Of a stretch of 7,448 nucleotides of DNA, positions 1-6,522 are shown piece after piece. The notes under the pieces were generated by a model, which was given only the letters and a program-made list of their open reading frames with translations, was not told the DNA's origin and searched no databases. A program made the position numbers and the translations under genes. Source of the stretch: Candidatus Pelagibacterales bacterium. GTDB lineage: Bacteria; Pseudomonadota; Alphaproteobacteria; Pelagibacterales; Pelagibacteraceae. Position 1 is the first letter of the stretch; each line of letters opens with the position of its first letter. The stretch spans positions 1 through 7,448 of the forward strand of contig VHCC01000036.1 in the NCBI GenBank assembly GCA_016882185.1, in the 5' to 3' direction.

Positions 1-81
1 ATTTCGGTTAATAAATTTGGGCGAGCAACAGTACATAGATATGATTATGCAACATCAAGGTGGAGAGAAGAGCAAAATTAA
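1..81 (+). CDS. fimT: FimT/GspH-type minor pseudopilin, C-terminal fragment (5' end outside window)
   Basis: Reading frame 1 is open from the window edge to a TAA at 79-81 and encodes 26 residues. They begin ISVNKFGRATVHRYDY, which resembles the C-terminal beta-strand of FimT/GspH pseudopilins, where a short 'I-x-V/S-x-x-x-G-R-x-x-V' pattern is typical. FimT is a minor pilin that helps prime type IV pilus assembly and in some species binds DNA. Its usual place is directly upstream of pilV, which is the position here. The end is unusually basic and aromatic (SRWREEQN). Its stop codon overlaps the proposed pilV start by one base, so the two genes look translationally coupled. The N-terminal prepilin leader lies outside the window, so the identification rests on a short motif plus synteny. 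It could instead be another pseudopilin. Confidence 0.6.
   Translation: MSVNKFGRATVHRYDYATSRWREEQN
59..67 (+). promoter_or_regulatory. Ribosome binding site deciding the pilV start
   Basis: The purine-rich GGTGGAGAG lies inside the end of fimT. It is the most Shine-Dalgarno-like stretch near the pilV start and ends 9 bases before the ATT at 77. The upstream TTG (17) and the ATGs (41, 47) have no comparable sequence at the right distance. This favours initiation at or near 77. Confidence 0.45.
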
Positions 82-523
82 AAAAAGTATAAGTGGCATG
101 AGCATAATTGAGGCTCTTGTTGCTACAGTTATTGTAGGCGTTGGACTTGTAACCGTTTTACAACTGGCAACCTATGTAACTCAGAGCATTGATCGTTCAA
201 TTCAAAAAAACAAAATAAATTATTTATCAGAAATGATGATGGAAGATATGTTTTCAGTAAGAACTGGATTAAACGCATATGCAAGAACCTTTGGCTGCAG
301 TGTAACTCTTTCTAATAATCAAAATCTTTCAGATTTACGTCTCAATCAATGGCAAAGTAATTTTAAGAATAGTTTAGATGGAGGGTTAGATGCTGCAAAT
401 ACGCGGTGCACAAATAATGATGCAAAACAGGTGACACTTTCAAATCAAAACACCGGAGCAAAAATTTTATTAAGGTCTGATAACGGTAAAGTAGAAAGAA
501 ATTTAGGTGCAATAATTAGATGA
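77..523 (+). CDS. pilV: Type IV pilus minor pilin PilV
   Basis: This is a minor pilin of the type IV pilus priming complex, processed by prepilin peptidase at the inner membrane. It has a class III leader KKSISG, then MSIIEALVATVIVGVGLVTV, with Glu at mature position 5 and a hydrophobic helix. A short globular domain with two cysteines follows (in FGCSV and TRCTN), probably a disulfide. The length, about 148 aa, fits PilV. I chose the ATT at 77 because it gives a short 7-residue leader, overlaps the fimT TAA by one base (ATTAA) and follows a GGAGAG sequence. In-frame alternatives are TTG 17, ATG 41 and ATG 47, which give longer leaders and overlap fimT by 35 bp or more. The 3' end overlaps pilW by 4 bp (ATGA). 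The family call is firm from the leader and operon order. The start is less certain. Confidence 0.85.
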   Translation: MKKSISGMSIIEALVATVIVGVGLVTVLQLATYVTQSIDRSIQKNKINYLSEMMMEDMFSVRTGLNAYARTFGCSVTLSNNQNLSDLRLNQWQSNFKNSLDGGLDAANTRCTNNDAKQVTLSNQNTGAKILLRSDNGKVERNLGAIIR

Positions 524-1359
524 ATTTTTTTTATAAAAAAAGTGAACAGGCTTTTACATTAATTGAATTATTAGTTGGTTTTGTTGTTGGAACTGTTATG
601 GCAGCAGCTATTTATTTTTCCTATACAATATTTACTAATTCTTATGAGGGTATAGTCGAAAAAACAAACGTAAATAGAGCTTTACGTGCTTCAATGAATG
701 AAATTACACATAATATTCGAAAGGCAGGATATGTTGATCCAAATCAATTTAATCCAAACGATGTTCGTTGGTCTTTTCAAGGCTTTAATATAAATGGAAG
801 AGGAATAAATCATACTCTTAATTCAAATAGAGTTCACGGTTCTCCATTCATATATTTTTTTGGAGGCAATAACGCGCCAGATGCTCTTGGAATTTATTTT
901 GATGTAGATCCTTTAAATATAGTATTTTTAACTTTTCACTCCATTGTAAGAGACAATATAAGGTTTTTAGAAAGGACAGAGTATAGATGTATTCCAAGGT
1001 CATTAGCTGGAAATGGAAATGGATGTACGAATTTAGATAATGAAAAAATATTTGGAAATTTAGAACAATTAAAATTTTCTTTTTATGACAGAAATGGGGT
1101 ACAACTTCCACCATCACCAGCCTTTCGAGGTAATGCACCTTTTACCAATTGGACAGGAGCAATTACTCGAAGCATTGATCCTTTGGAAGTAAATTATGTT
1201 CAAATATCAATTATTTTTAGATCAAAAAATGAAATTTATAAAAATCCTGTAACAAGAACTTTTAACATTGGTGCAGATACGTATTCATACAATGATAGAT
1301 TTTACAGGGAGATTTTAACTTCTTCAGTCTATCCAAGAAACATTATTACAAATAGATGA
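520..1359 (+). CDS. pilW: Type IV pilus minor pilin/assembly protein PilW
   Basis: This is a PilW-type minor pilin (GspJ-like position in the tip complex). The leader is MNFFYKKSEQA, then FTLIELLVGFVVGTVMAAA. Cleavage would follow Ala11, not the usual Gly, with Phe at +1 and Glu at +5. Residues 55-71 include the family-typical LRASMNEITHNIRKAGY (compare 'IRxAGY'). The C-terminal FYREILTSSVYPRNI (261-275) matches the 'YRR..FTTTV.LRN' ending common in PilW. Two cysteines (C157, C169) could pair. At 279 aa the length is normal. The ATG overlaps the pilV stop (ATGA), with AGGTG at 505-509 as a plausible ribosome site. The stop overlaps pilX in the same way. The first codons contain an 8-T run and a 7-A run. 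GspJ-like is the only realistic alternative, and the pilV/pilX neighbours favour PilW. Confidence 0.9.
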   Translation: MNFFYKKSEQAFTLIELLVGFVVGTVMAAAIYFSYTIFTNSYEGIVEKTNVNRALRASMNEITHNIRKAGYVDPNQFNPNDVRWSFQGFNINGRGINHTLNSNRVHGSPFIYFFGGNNAPDALGIYFDVDPLNIVFLTFHSIVRDNIRFLERTEYRCIPRSLAGNGNGCTNLDNEKIFGNLEQLKFSFYDRNGVQLPPSPAFRGNAPFTNWTGAITRSIDPLEVNYVQISIIFRSKNEIYKNPVTRTFNIGADTYSYNDRFYREILTSSVYPRNIITNR

Positions 1360-2039
1360 AAAAAAATCAAAAAGGGTTCGTGCTTACACTTGCAATTTTA
1401 ATGTTGGTTGTAATGTCAATTATGGGACTTACTCTAGTTACTTTATTATCAAACGATGTTAGGCAAAATGACTCTCAAGATGAATACCAACAAGCCTTAT
1501 ATACTGCTGAAACTGGAGCAAATGTTGGTAAATTACAATTACAAACTTTAGTCACAAGTAGCAGAAGTTTACCTCAAGCCCAGGCTCAGCCTTGGAATCC
1601 TAACAATGCACCAAATTGGTGTCGTCCAAATAGGTTTGCTAAAGTTATGAATCAAAATGCGAATGAAATATTTATAGTTAATTCTCAACCAATTAATCCA
1701 CAACGACTATTAGGAAATGAATTGAATCAGCCAGCAGGATCCTTAACAAATGATGAGTTAAATCGTTTTAATAGATATGAGTTTTATTATTTTATAACTA
1801 ATGCACCGTCGTCAAATGGAAATGCGCCATTAGTAACTAACCCAACCCAAATCCTATCAATTAGGAATTCAAAAATAGCAAGCGGTGGAGTAACAGGTAC
1901 ATCGGTTGCAGAAAGAACAGCATATAAGTCTAATCCTGGCGGTGGTGCTCAAGAATATACAATTTATGCATGTGGCCGTAATATTGATAGCAATGTAGTA
2001 GCTGCTATAGATCTAACAATAACATTATTAATGCAGTAA
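1356..2039 (+). CDS. pilX: Type IV pilus minor pilin/assembly protein PilX
   Basis: This PilX-type minor pilin is the GspK counterpart and would sit near the tip, close to PilY1. The leader is MKKNQKG, then FVLTLAILMLVVMSIMGLTL. The +5 residue is Leu (F8-V-L-T-L12) and not Glu, as expected for the PilX/GspK class. After the helix, DEYQQALYTAETG (42-54) carries the conserved 'A..AE.G' motif of the PilX N-terminal domain. The C-terminus has YTIYACGRN (201-209) and a final strand ending AAIDLTITLLMQ, typical of PilX. Two cysteines (C89, C206) may form a disulfide. The 227-aa length is a little above many PilX proteins. The start overlaps the pilW stop by 4 bp, with no strong Shine-Dalgarno sequence, so translation is probably coupled. 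The start codon is followed by an 8-A run. Confidence 0.88.
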   Translation: MKKNQKGFVLTLAILMLVVMSIMGLTLVTLLSNDVRQNDSQDEYQQALYTAETGANVGKLQLQTLVTSSRSLPQAQAQPWNPNNAPNWCRPNRFAKVMNQNANEIFIVNSQPINPQRLLGNELNQPAGSLTNDELNRFNRYEFYYFITNAPSSNGNAPLVTNPTQILSIRNSKIASGGVTGTSVAERTAYKSNPGGGAQEYTIYACGRNIDSNVVAAIDLTITLLMQ

Positions 2040-2042
2040 GAA

Positions 2043-2543
2043 ATGAAATCTTTTATTTGTATTATATTTTTCATACTCCTTACAACAACAAGTCATGCAT
2101 GCAATATTAATTTTTTAAGTTTTGGGTCAAGCCCTTTAAATTTTCCATCAGATACAAGAACAAAAATTAAAAAATTGTCCAACGACATTATTATTATCAC
2201 TACACCTATAAATGTGTTTTGTAATAAGTCTGATTTAAATGGCACAAGTGTAGATTTCTTATTTATTAAAAATCAATTAGTAAAAATTAAAATAATGAGA
2301 GAGAATTTTAAAAATAATTTACTACTTGATTTAGCCATAAATAAATATGGCGATTTCAAAAGAACACTTGGTCTTGAAAAAAATAATTGGCGAGGTACAC
2401 AGGGATTTGAAACCAAACAGGAATATGCTGCCTACGTTTCGGTAATTAATAACGATTATCGAATTGAGATTATTGAAATCGTTTCTAAAAATCTTTCAAA
2501 TTTAATGACTATATATTCACAATTTCAAGATAATGAAAAATAA
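2043..2543 (+). CDS. Uncharacterised exported protein of the minor-pilin operon
   Basis: I do not recognise this 166-aa protein. It has a clear Sec signal peptide (MKSFICIIFFILLTTTSHA) with a likely signal peptidase I site after A19, leaving Cys20 as the first mature residue. The -3 to -1 residues S-H-A do not make a proper lipobox, so a lipoprotein is unlikely. The only mature cysteines are C20 and C60, a probable disulfide pair. The rest is rich in Ile, Lys and Asn, with alternating hydrophobic stretches (FLFIKNQLVKIKI, 72-84; YRIEIIEIVSKNL, 139-151) that suggest a beta-rich periplasmic fold. There is no pilin leader. It starts 3 bases after the pilX stop and its last 11 bp overlap pilY1, so it is co-expressed with the tip complex. 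A role as a periplasmic chaperone or partner of PilX/PilY1 is inference from position only. Confidence 0.75.
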   Translation: MKSFICIIFFILLTTTSHACNINFLSFGSSPLNFPSDTRTKIKKLSNDIIIITTPINVFCNKSDLNGTSVDFLFIKNQLVKIKIMRENFKNNLLLDLAINKYGDFKRTLGLEKNNWRGTQGFETKQEYAAYVSVINNDYRIEIIEIVSKNLSNLMTIYSQFQDNEK

Positions 2544-5145
2544 AATATTATTAATAATTTTTTTATTATTTTTTCAAAATAATATTATTTTTGCTAAAAC
2601 AGCGCCAATCGGCAGTACCTCTTCAACTGGTTCAGCAAATATTATGTTTGTATTAGATGTCTCAGGATCTATGCGGGGCTCAAGATTAAAGACTATGCAA
2701 AATGCTGTAAATAGGATCGTTCAAAATCCAACTCTTGCTTCAAATTCTAAATTCGGAGTTATTTCATGGGCTACTTCAGCTCAATTACGCGTAGGAATAA
2801 CTTCGTCTACTTCAACCGTTACAAGCGCAGTAAATAGTTTGTTTGCAGGTGGGTGGACAAATGCGGCAACAGCTTTGCAGTTTACATCAAATTATTGGAA
2901 TAATAATTTCCCTTCATCTGTGGGTTGCAATAAAAATTTTAACATTTTTATCACTGATGGTGGTTTTACCAACACAGACCGCAATCCTATATCTCCCTAT
3001 ACTTTTGCTTCTAACATGTATTCAAGAAATAATGCTCAAGCGACAACATTTGTAATAGGTTTTATTGGAGGGGATGCTGCTCAGCTAACACAGCTAGCTA
3101 GTGCGGGAAGTGGGGGAAAATATCAGTATTATGATGCACAAAATGAAATTGCTCTAGTAAATGCACTTACATCTGCAATTCAATTAGCCCAAGCAGAAAA
3201 TCTTACTTTTGAAACACCCATAATTACTTCCGAGGGAGCAACAGAAAATAGAATTTATCAATCAACCTTTACCTACAAACCCTATAAGCAATGGGAGGGA
3301 ACAATTCAAAAAAGAGATTATACTAACGGTATAATTGGCTCTAGTGTTTACTGGGATGCAGGAGCATTGCTAAACTCTAGATCTTATCTTGATCGAAAAA
3401 TATGGACTGTTGGTCCAGGGTTAGCAACTCAAGCAACATTAAATAATTTTACAATTTCAAATTGGTCTAGTTTAAAAGACTCTTTCAATCACTCTTATAT
3501 TTCAGATCGGGCATCCTCTGAAAAATTAATTAATTTTGTTCGTGGACTTGATACCTACAATCAAAATAACTCTGGTACTTCAACCCAAAGATGGAAACTT
3601 GCAGATATTTATAATTCAAGGATTACGGTCGTAGGGCCACCAAATGAAGAGGTTTCATCTAATGAACCACTTAATAAAGATATACGTTACAGGTTCGATA
3701 ATAATTATGCAACATTCAAGGCTAACAATGTTCGAAGAAGAGAAATTATACTAGCAGGATCTAATGGTGGAATGCTTCATGCTTTTGCAACTGATAACGG
3801 ACAAGAACTGTGGGCATTTATTCCACCTAGTATGCTGCCGAGATTACCTCAAATTATAAATCAAAATATTAATCAAGGAACAAGAGATTCATATCAAACC
3901 AATTCAATTTACGGTGTTGATGGATCACCAATAGTAAAAGATATTTATTTTAATGGCCGATGGCGAACTATCGTAATTACTGGCCTTGGTAGAGGCGGTG
4001 AAAGTTTTTTTGCACTTGATATTACAGATCCTACTCAGCCAACTCATTTATTTACTATCGAAAATGATTTTTTAAATTCTAAAATCTATATGTGGAATAG
4101 TAACGGAGAGAAAACTACACACACTCACGCGGCTTTAGCAACATCTACAGACAAAAATTATTCTAGACTAGGACAAACATGGTCATCTCCGAGAATAATA
4201 AGAGTAAGAAAAGGTGGTAATGATAAATGGGTTGCAGTATTTGGATCTGGATACAATGGGGCAGGTGGTACCAGCGCAGTTTATGTAGTTAATCTTCAAC
4301 CTAATAGTACAGGCATTTTTGAGGGAACCTATGAAAATAAAATAGATATTGCATCAGATGGCACAGGAATACCAAATTCAATAACAGCCGATTTAACTGT
4401 TCTGACCCCAAATACAACTGGATTATTTGGTAATACTTTTGGTGCTATGGTTTATGCACTTACTCTTGAGGGTATGGTCTATAAAATAAATTTGACTAAT
4501 ACAGGTACATTTGCTGATAAATTTAAAATATTTTCTGCAGACAGCAATAGTACAAATGGAAGATTGACTTTTAATACTATGGAGGCAGGAATTAATACTG
4601 ACAATAAACTTTGGTTGTACTTTGGAACAGGTAACATGCTTAATTTAGAAGATAAATCGTCAGCATCGCAACAAAATAGACTAATAGGGTTCAAAGATAA
4701 TGATACCCTTCCTAATTTTATTCAACGATCACTTTTAACAGCAAATAATAACTGCACTAATGTTACGCAGGCTACCACATGTTTATCTATAACTAATGGT
4801 TGGTATGTAAATTTAACAAATTTTAGAAAGGTCACTGCCCAGCCAACTATAGTTGGAAACACAGTATATTTTCCAATTTATGAACCTAATCAATCCTGTG
4901 CTATTGGAAGGGCTATCTTAACAGGACTTGACTCAAAGTGTGGCTTTCCTTTACTCGCACAAACCGTTATAGGAGATGGCGTATTAGGTCAGGTAACAAC
5001 ATCAACTAATAAAATTGTTGTCGCGATAAGCACAAAAGCAACAAAAACTACAGCAGGTTTTACTCAGCAAGGCAATGTTATCACTGGAGATAAAACTGGC
5101 TCTGGTAACTCGATAATTTCAATTAAAGGATGGAGAGAAAATTAA
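2533..5145 (+). CDS. pilY1: PilY1/PilC-type pilus tip adhesin with VWA domain
   Basis: PilY1 is the large tip protein that primes pilus assembly with the minor pilins and takes part in adhesion and surface sensing. A signal peptide (1-21, ending IIFA) is followed by a von Willebrand A domain (about 36-220) with an intact MIDAS: DVSGS at 42-46, T109 in GGWTNAATAL, and ITDGG at 140-144. The PilC/PilY1 beta-propeller begins near LADIYNS (356-362). It has hallmark stretches LAGSNGGMLHAFATDNGQELWAFIPP (407-432, in part), GLGRGGESFFALDITDP (484-500), FGSGYNGAGG (570-579), YFGTGNML (696-703) and the end motif WYVNL...VGNTVYFPIYEPNQSC (757-789). It has 870 aa against about 1,160 in Pseudomonas PilY1. 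The usual Asp-rich calcium loop appears lost around 620-640. The ATG lies inside the preceding gene's end, and the 3' end overlaps the opposing peptidase gene. Confidence 0.95.
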   Translation: MKNKILLIIFLLFFQNNIIFAKTAPIGSTSSTGSANIMFVLDVSGSMRGSRLKTMQNAVNRIVQNPTLASNSKFGVISWATSAQLRVGITSSTSTVTSAVNSLFAGGWTNAATALQFTSNYWNNNFPSSVGCNKNFNIFITDGGFTNTDRNPISPYTFASNMYSRNNAQATTFVIGFIGGDAAQLTQLASAGSGGKYQYYDAQNEIALVNALTSAIQLAQAENLTFETPIITSEGATENRIYQSTFTYKPYKQWEGTIQKRDYTNGIIGSSVYWDAGALLNSRSYLDRKIWTVGPGLATQATLNNFTISNWSSLKDSFNHSYISDRASSEKLINFVRGLDTYNQNNSGTSTQRWKLADIYNSRITVVGPPNEEVSSNEPLNKDIRYRFDNNYATFKANNVRRREIILAGSNGGMLHAFATDNGQELWAFIPPSMLPRLPQIINQNINQGTRDSYQTNSIYGVDGSPIVKDIYFNGRWRTIVITGLGRGGESFFALDITDPTQPTHLFTIENDFLNSKIYMWNSNGEKTTHTHAALATSTDKNYSRLGQTWSSPRIIRVRKGGNDKWVAVFGSGYNGAGGTSAVYVVNLQPNSTGIFEGTYENKIDIASDGTGIPNSITADLTVLTPNTTGLFGNTFGAMVYALTLEGMVYKINLTNTGTFADKFKIFSADSNSTNGRLTFNTMEAGINTDNKLWLYFGTGNMLNLEDKSSASQQNRLIGFKDNDTLPNFIQRSLLTANNNCTNVTQATTCLSITNGWYVNLTNFRKVTAQPTIVGNTVYFPIYEPNQSCAIGRAILTGLDSKCGFPLLAQTVIGDGVLGQVTTSTNKIVVAISTKATKTTAGFTQQGNVITGDKTGSGNSIISIKGWREN

Positions 5146-5902
5146 AAATTTCATCCATAAAAATTAAATAAACTAAATTTCCAATAATGATAAAAGGTCC
5201 AAATGGTATTTCACTCTTCATTTTGACTTTTCCCTTTATTAATTTTGGAGCAATAGTCATTAAAGCAATAATGGAGGCTAAAAATATTATAATAAATATG
5301 GATTGATAACCAAACCATAGACCAATCCCACAAAATAATTTGGCATCTCCTAATCCCATTCCTTCGATGTTTTTAATTTTTTTATATAATTGTATTATTA
5401 TCCAAATAGCTAAATACCCAATAATTCCTCCCAATATTGATGAGATAATATCTGGTGAGAAAGATCTATTGAGTTGCGGTATAAAATTTTTAAAAAATCC
5501 TGAAAAAATTAAAATAAAATTAAGAGAATTTGGAATAATAAAATATTTAAGGTCAATGTAAAAAATAATTACATAAATTGAAAAAATGAAAATAAATAAG
5601 AAAGTATCAATTGAAAAACCAAATAAATAAAAAATAAATACAAAGCTAAGAGCTGAAATACTTTCAACAACTAAATACTGGATCGGAATTTTTTCTTTAC
5701 AACAAGAACATTTACCTTGAAGATAAATATAGGAAAATATTGGAATATTAAAATACCATTTAATCTTTTTTTTGCAAAAAGGGCAGTGTGAACGATTGAT
5801 TACAATACTTTGATCAAGCGGCAATCTATAAATACATACATTTGCAAAACTTCCAAAGATTGCTCCAAGAAAAAATAAGCAAAGATAAGCTTCAAATAAC
5901 AT
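5123..5902 (-). CDS. pilD: Prepilin peptidase / N-methyltransferase (PilD family)
   Basis: This bifunctional inner-membrane aspartic protease cleaves prepilin leaders and methylates the new N-terminus. It would serve all prepilins in the window. The N-terminal cytoplasmic domain begins with GSFANVCIYRLP (17-28) and has a tetra-Cys zinc site: C40-P-F-C43 and C65-S-C-C68. The catalytic A24 domain shows Asp117 in YIDLKYFIIP and Asp186 in GMGLGDAKLF, the two expected active-site aspartates, and the later motif IPFGPF (232-237). About seven or eight hydrophobic helices are evident. At 259 aa it is slightly short for the family but looks complete. The ATG is the first in frame and has only a weak ribosome site. 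It is transcribed divergently from the tandem pilins and its last 23 bp overlap the end of pilY1. GspO-type naming is possible, but pilus context favours PilD. Confidence 0.95.
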   Translation of the reverse strand: MLFEAYLCLFFLGAIFGSFANVCIYRLPLDQSIVINRSHCPFCKKKIKWYFNIPIFSYIYLQGKCSCCKEKIPIQYLVVESISALSFVFIFYLFGFSIDTFLFIFIFSIYVIIFYIDLKYFIIPNSLNFILIFSGFFKNFIPQLNRSFSPDIISSILGGIIGYLAIWIIIQLYKKIKNIEGMGLGDAKLFCGIGLWFGYQSIFIIIFLASIIALMTIAPKLIKGKVKMKSEIPFGPFIIIGNLVYLIFMDEIFNFLSIL

Positions 5903-5969
5903 TAATTTTGTATTTCAAAATTATGACAAAACAATATACTTTTTATTTATCTATAGACAAAAAAAATTC
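5903..5969. promoter_or_regulatory. Divergent promoter region between pilD and the first pilin
   Basis: This 67-bp, almost entirely A+T spacer is the only place for promoters of both the peptidase gene and the pilin pair. On the + strand TATACT (5935-5940) is a -10-like hexamer. On the - strand CATAAT (complement of 5920-5925) is another. Neither has a convincing -35 box at 16-18 bp, and I see no clear sigma-54 (GG-N10-GC) element. The hexamers are weak evidence in such A+T-rich DNA. The promoter role rests mainly on the divergent arrangement. Confidence 0.4.
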
Positions 5970-6506
5970 ATGAAAATTAAAGGTTTTACATTAATTGAAC
6001 TTTTAGTTGTTGTTGCAATAATTGGAGTATTGGCTTCAATTGGAATTGTTGCTTACAATAATTACACATTATCTGCAAAAATTAATGCTACAAAAAAAGT
6101 TTTTGTTATGGCTCAAAAACATCTAAAAGCAGCAGCGACCTCGTGCAGGTCTGGATCAGGTTTTACTTGGTCGGATGGAAGACGATGTTTGCCAGGTCCG
6201 TTAGCAAATGGAGATCAAATCGCAGCAGGAACGCTCAATGATATAGCAAGGATTTATCAGACAAATGTGTATGATGCCTCAGTTAGAGCTACTGAATGGA
6301 ACCAAACCTACGGGGTTGCATCTTGTCCTATTTCAAGAGCAGCAGTTATACCTAAAGGTCAAATTGTATTTGGCTATGGAAATGATGGTGCCCTAAATTA
6401 CTGTAGAATGGGAGGTGGAAACATGTCATGCATACGGGCAAATATCGGTGATACAGATGGAAATGATTTTTATCTAGAGGCAGTTTTAAATATGTGTGAT
6501 TTTTGA
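5970..6506 (+). CDS. Type IV pilin (major or major-like), six-cysteine form
   Basis: This is a candidate fibre subunit of the pilus. The leader MKIKG is followed by FTLIELLVVVAIIGVLASIG, with Gly at -1, Phe at +1 and Glu at +5, a textbook type IVa prepilin. The mature globular part has six cysteines (C59, C73, C119, C145, C154, C176), enough for three disulfides, with C176 near the C-terminus. Near the end, D161-T-D163-G-N165-D166 looks like an acidic metal-binding loop, comparable in idea to the calcium site of GspG-type pseudopilins. That is inference. It has 178 aa. It is the first gene of a two-pilin transcription unit, with the next pilin 16 bp downstream. There is no Shine-Dalgarno sequence, only an 8-A run 3 bases before the ATG. 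I withhold pilA/pilE because two unlike pilins are present and the sequence does not say which is major. Confidence 0.92.
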   Translation: MKIKGFTLIELLVVVAIIGVLASIGIVAYNNYTLSAKINATKKVFVMAQKHLKAAATSCRSGSGFTWSDGRRCLPGPLANGDQIAAGTLNDIARIYQTNVYDASVRATEWNQTYGVASCPISRAAVIPKGQIVFGYGNDGALNYCRMGGGNMSCIRANIGDTDGNDFYLEAVLNMCDF

Positions 6507-6522
6507 CAAAAAATAATTTTTT

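Noticed and set aside
17..76. Upstream in-frame extension of pilV from TTG 17 (or ATG 41/47)
   Set aside because: It lies within the fimT reading frame, lacks a suitable ribosome site and makes a long atypical leader. It is kept as an alternative start only.
552..567. 16-bp identical DNA (TTTTACATTAATTGAA) in pilW and in the first pilin (5984-5999)
   Set aside because: It encodes the conserved FTLIE prepilin motif with the same AT-rich codons. Protein constraint explains it without a dispersed repeat.
848..1138. 96-codon open frame on the - strand inside pilW
   Set aside because: It is fully covered by pilW, which has strong family motifs. The translation is low-complexity with no recognisable domain.
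2085..2105. Lipoprotein signal on the unknown protein (Cys20)
   Set aside because: The residues before Cys are S-H-A. A lipobox needs an aliphatic residue at -3 and a small residue at -2, so ordinary signal peptidase I cleavage fits better.
2843..3055. 70-codon + strand frame inside the VWA part of pilY1
   Set aside because: It is an out-of-frame shadow of the well-supported VWA domain.
4479..4694. 71-codon - strand frame inside pilY1
   Set aside because: It is antisense to conserved propeller sequence, with no motif or ribosome site.
5340..5561. 73-codon + strand frame opposite pilD
   Set aside because: It is a shadow of the peptidase transmembrane and active-site coding region.
5923..5953. 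ATGACA as a -35 box for the first pilin
   Set aside because: It sits only 6 bases from TATACT, and no good -10 lies 17 bases downstream, so I do not call a defined promoter.
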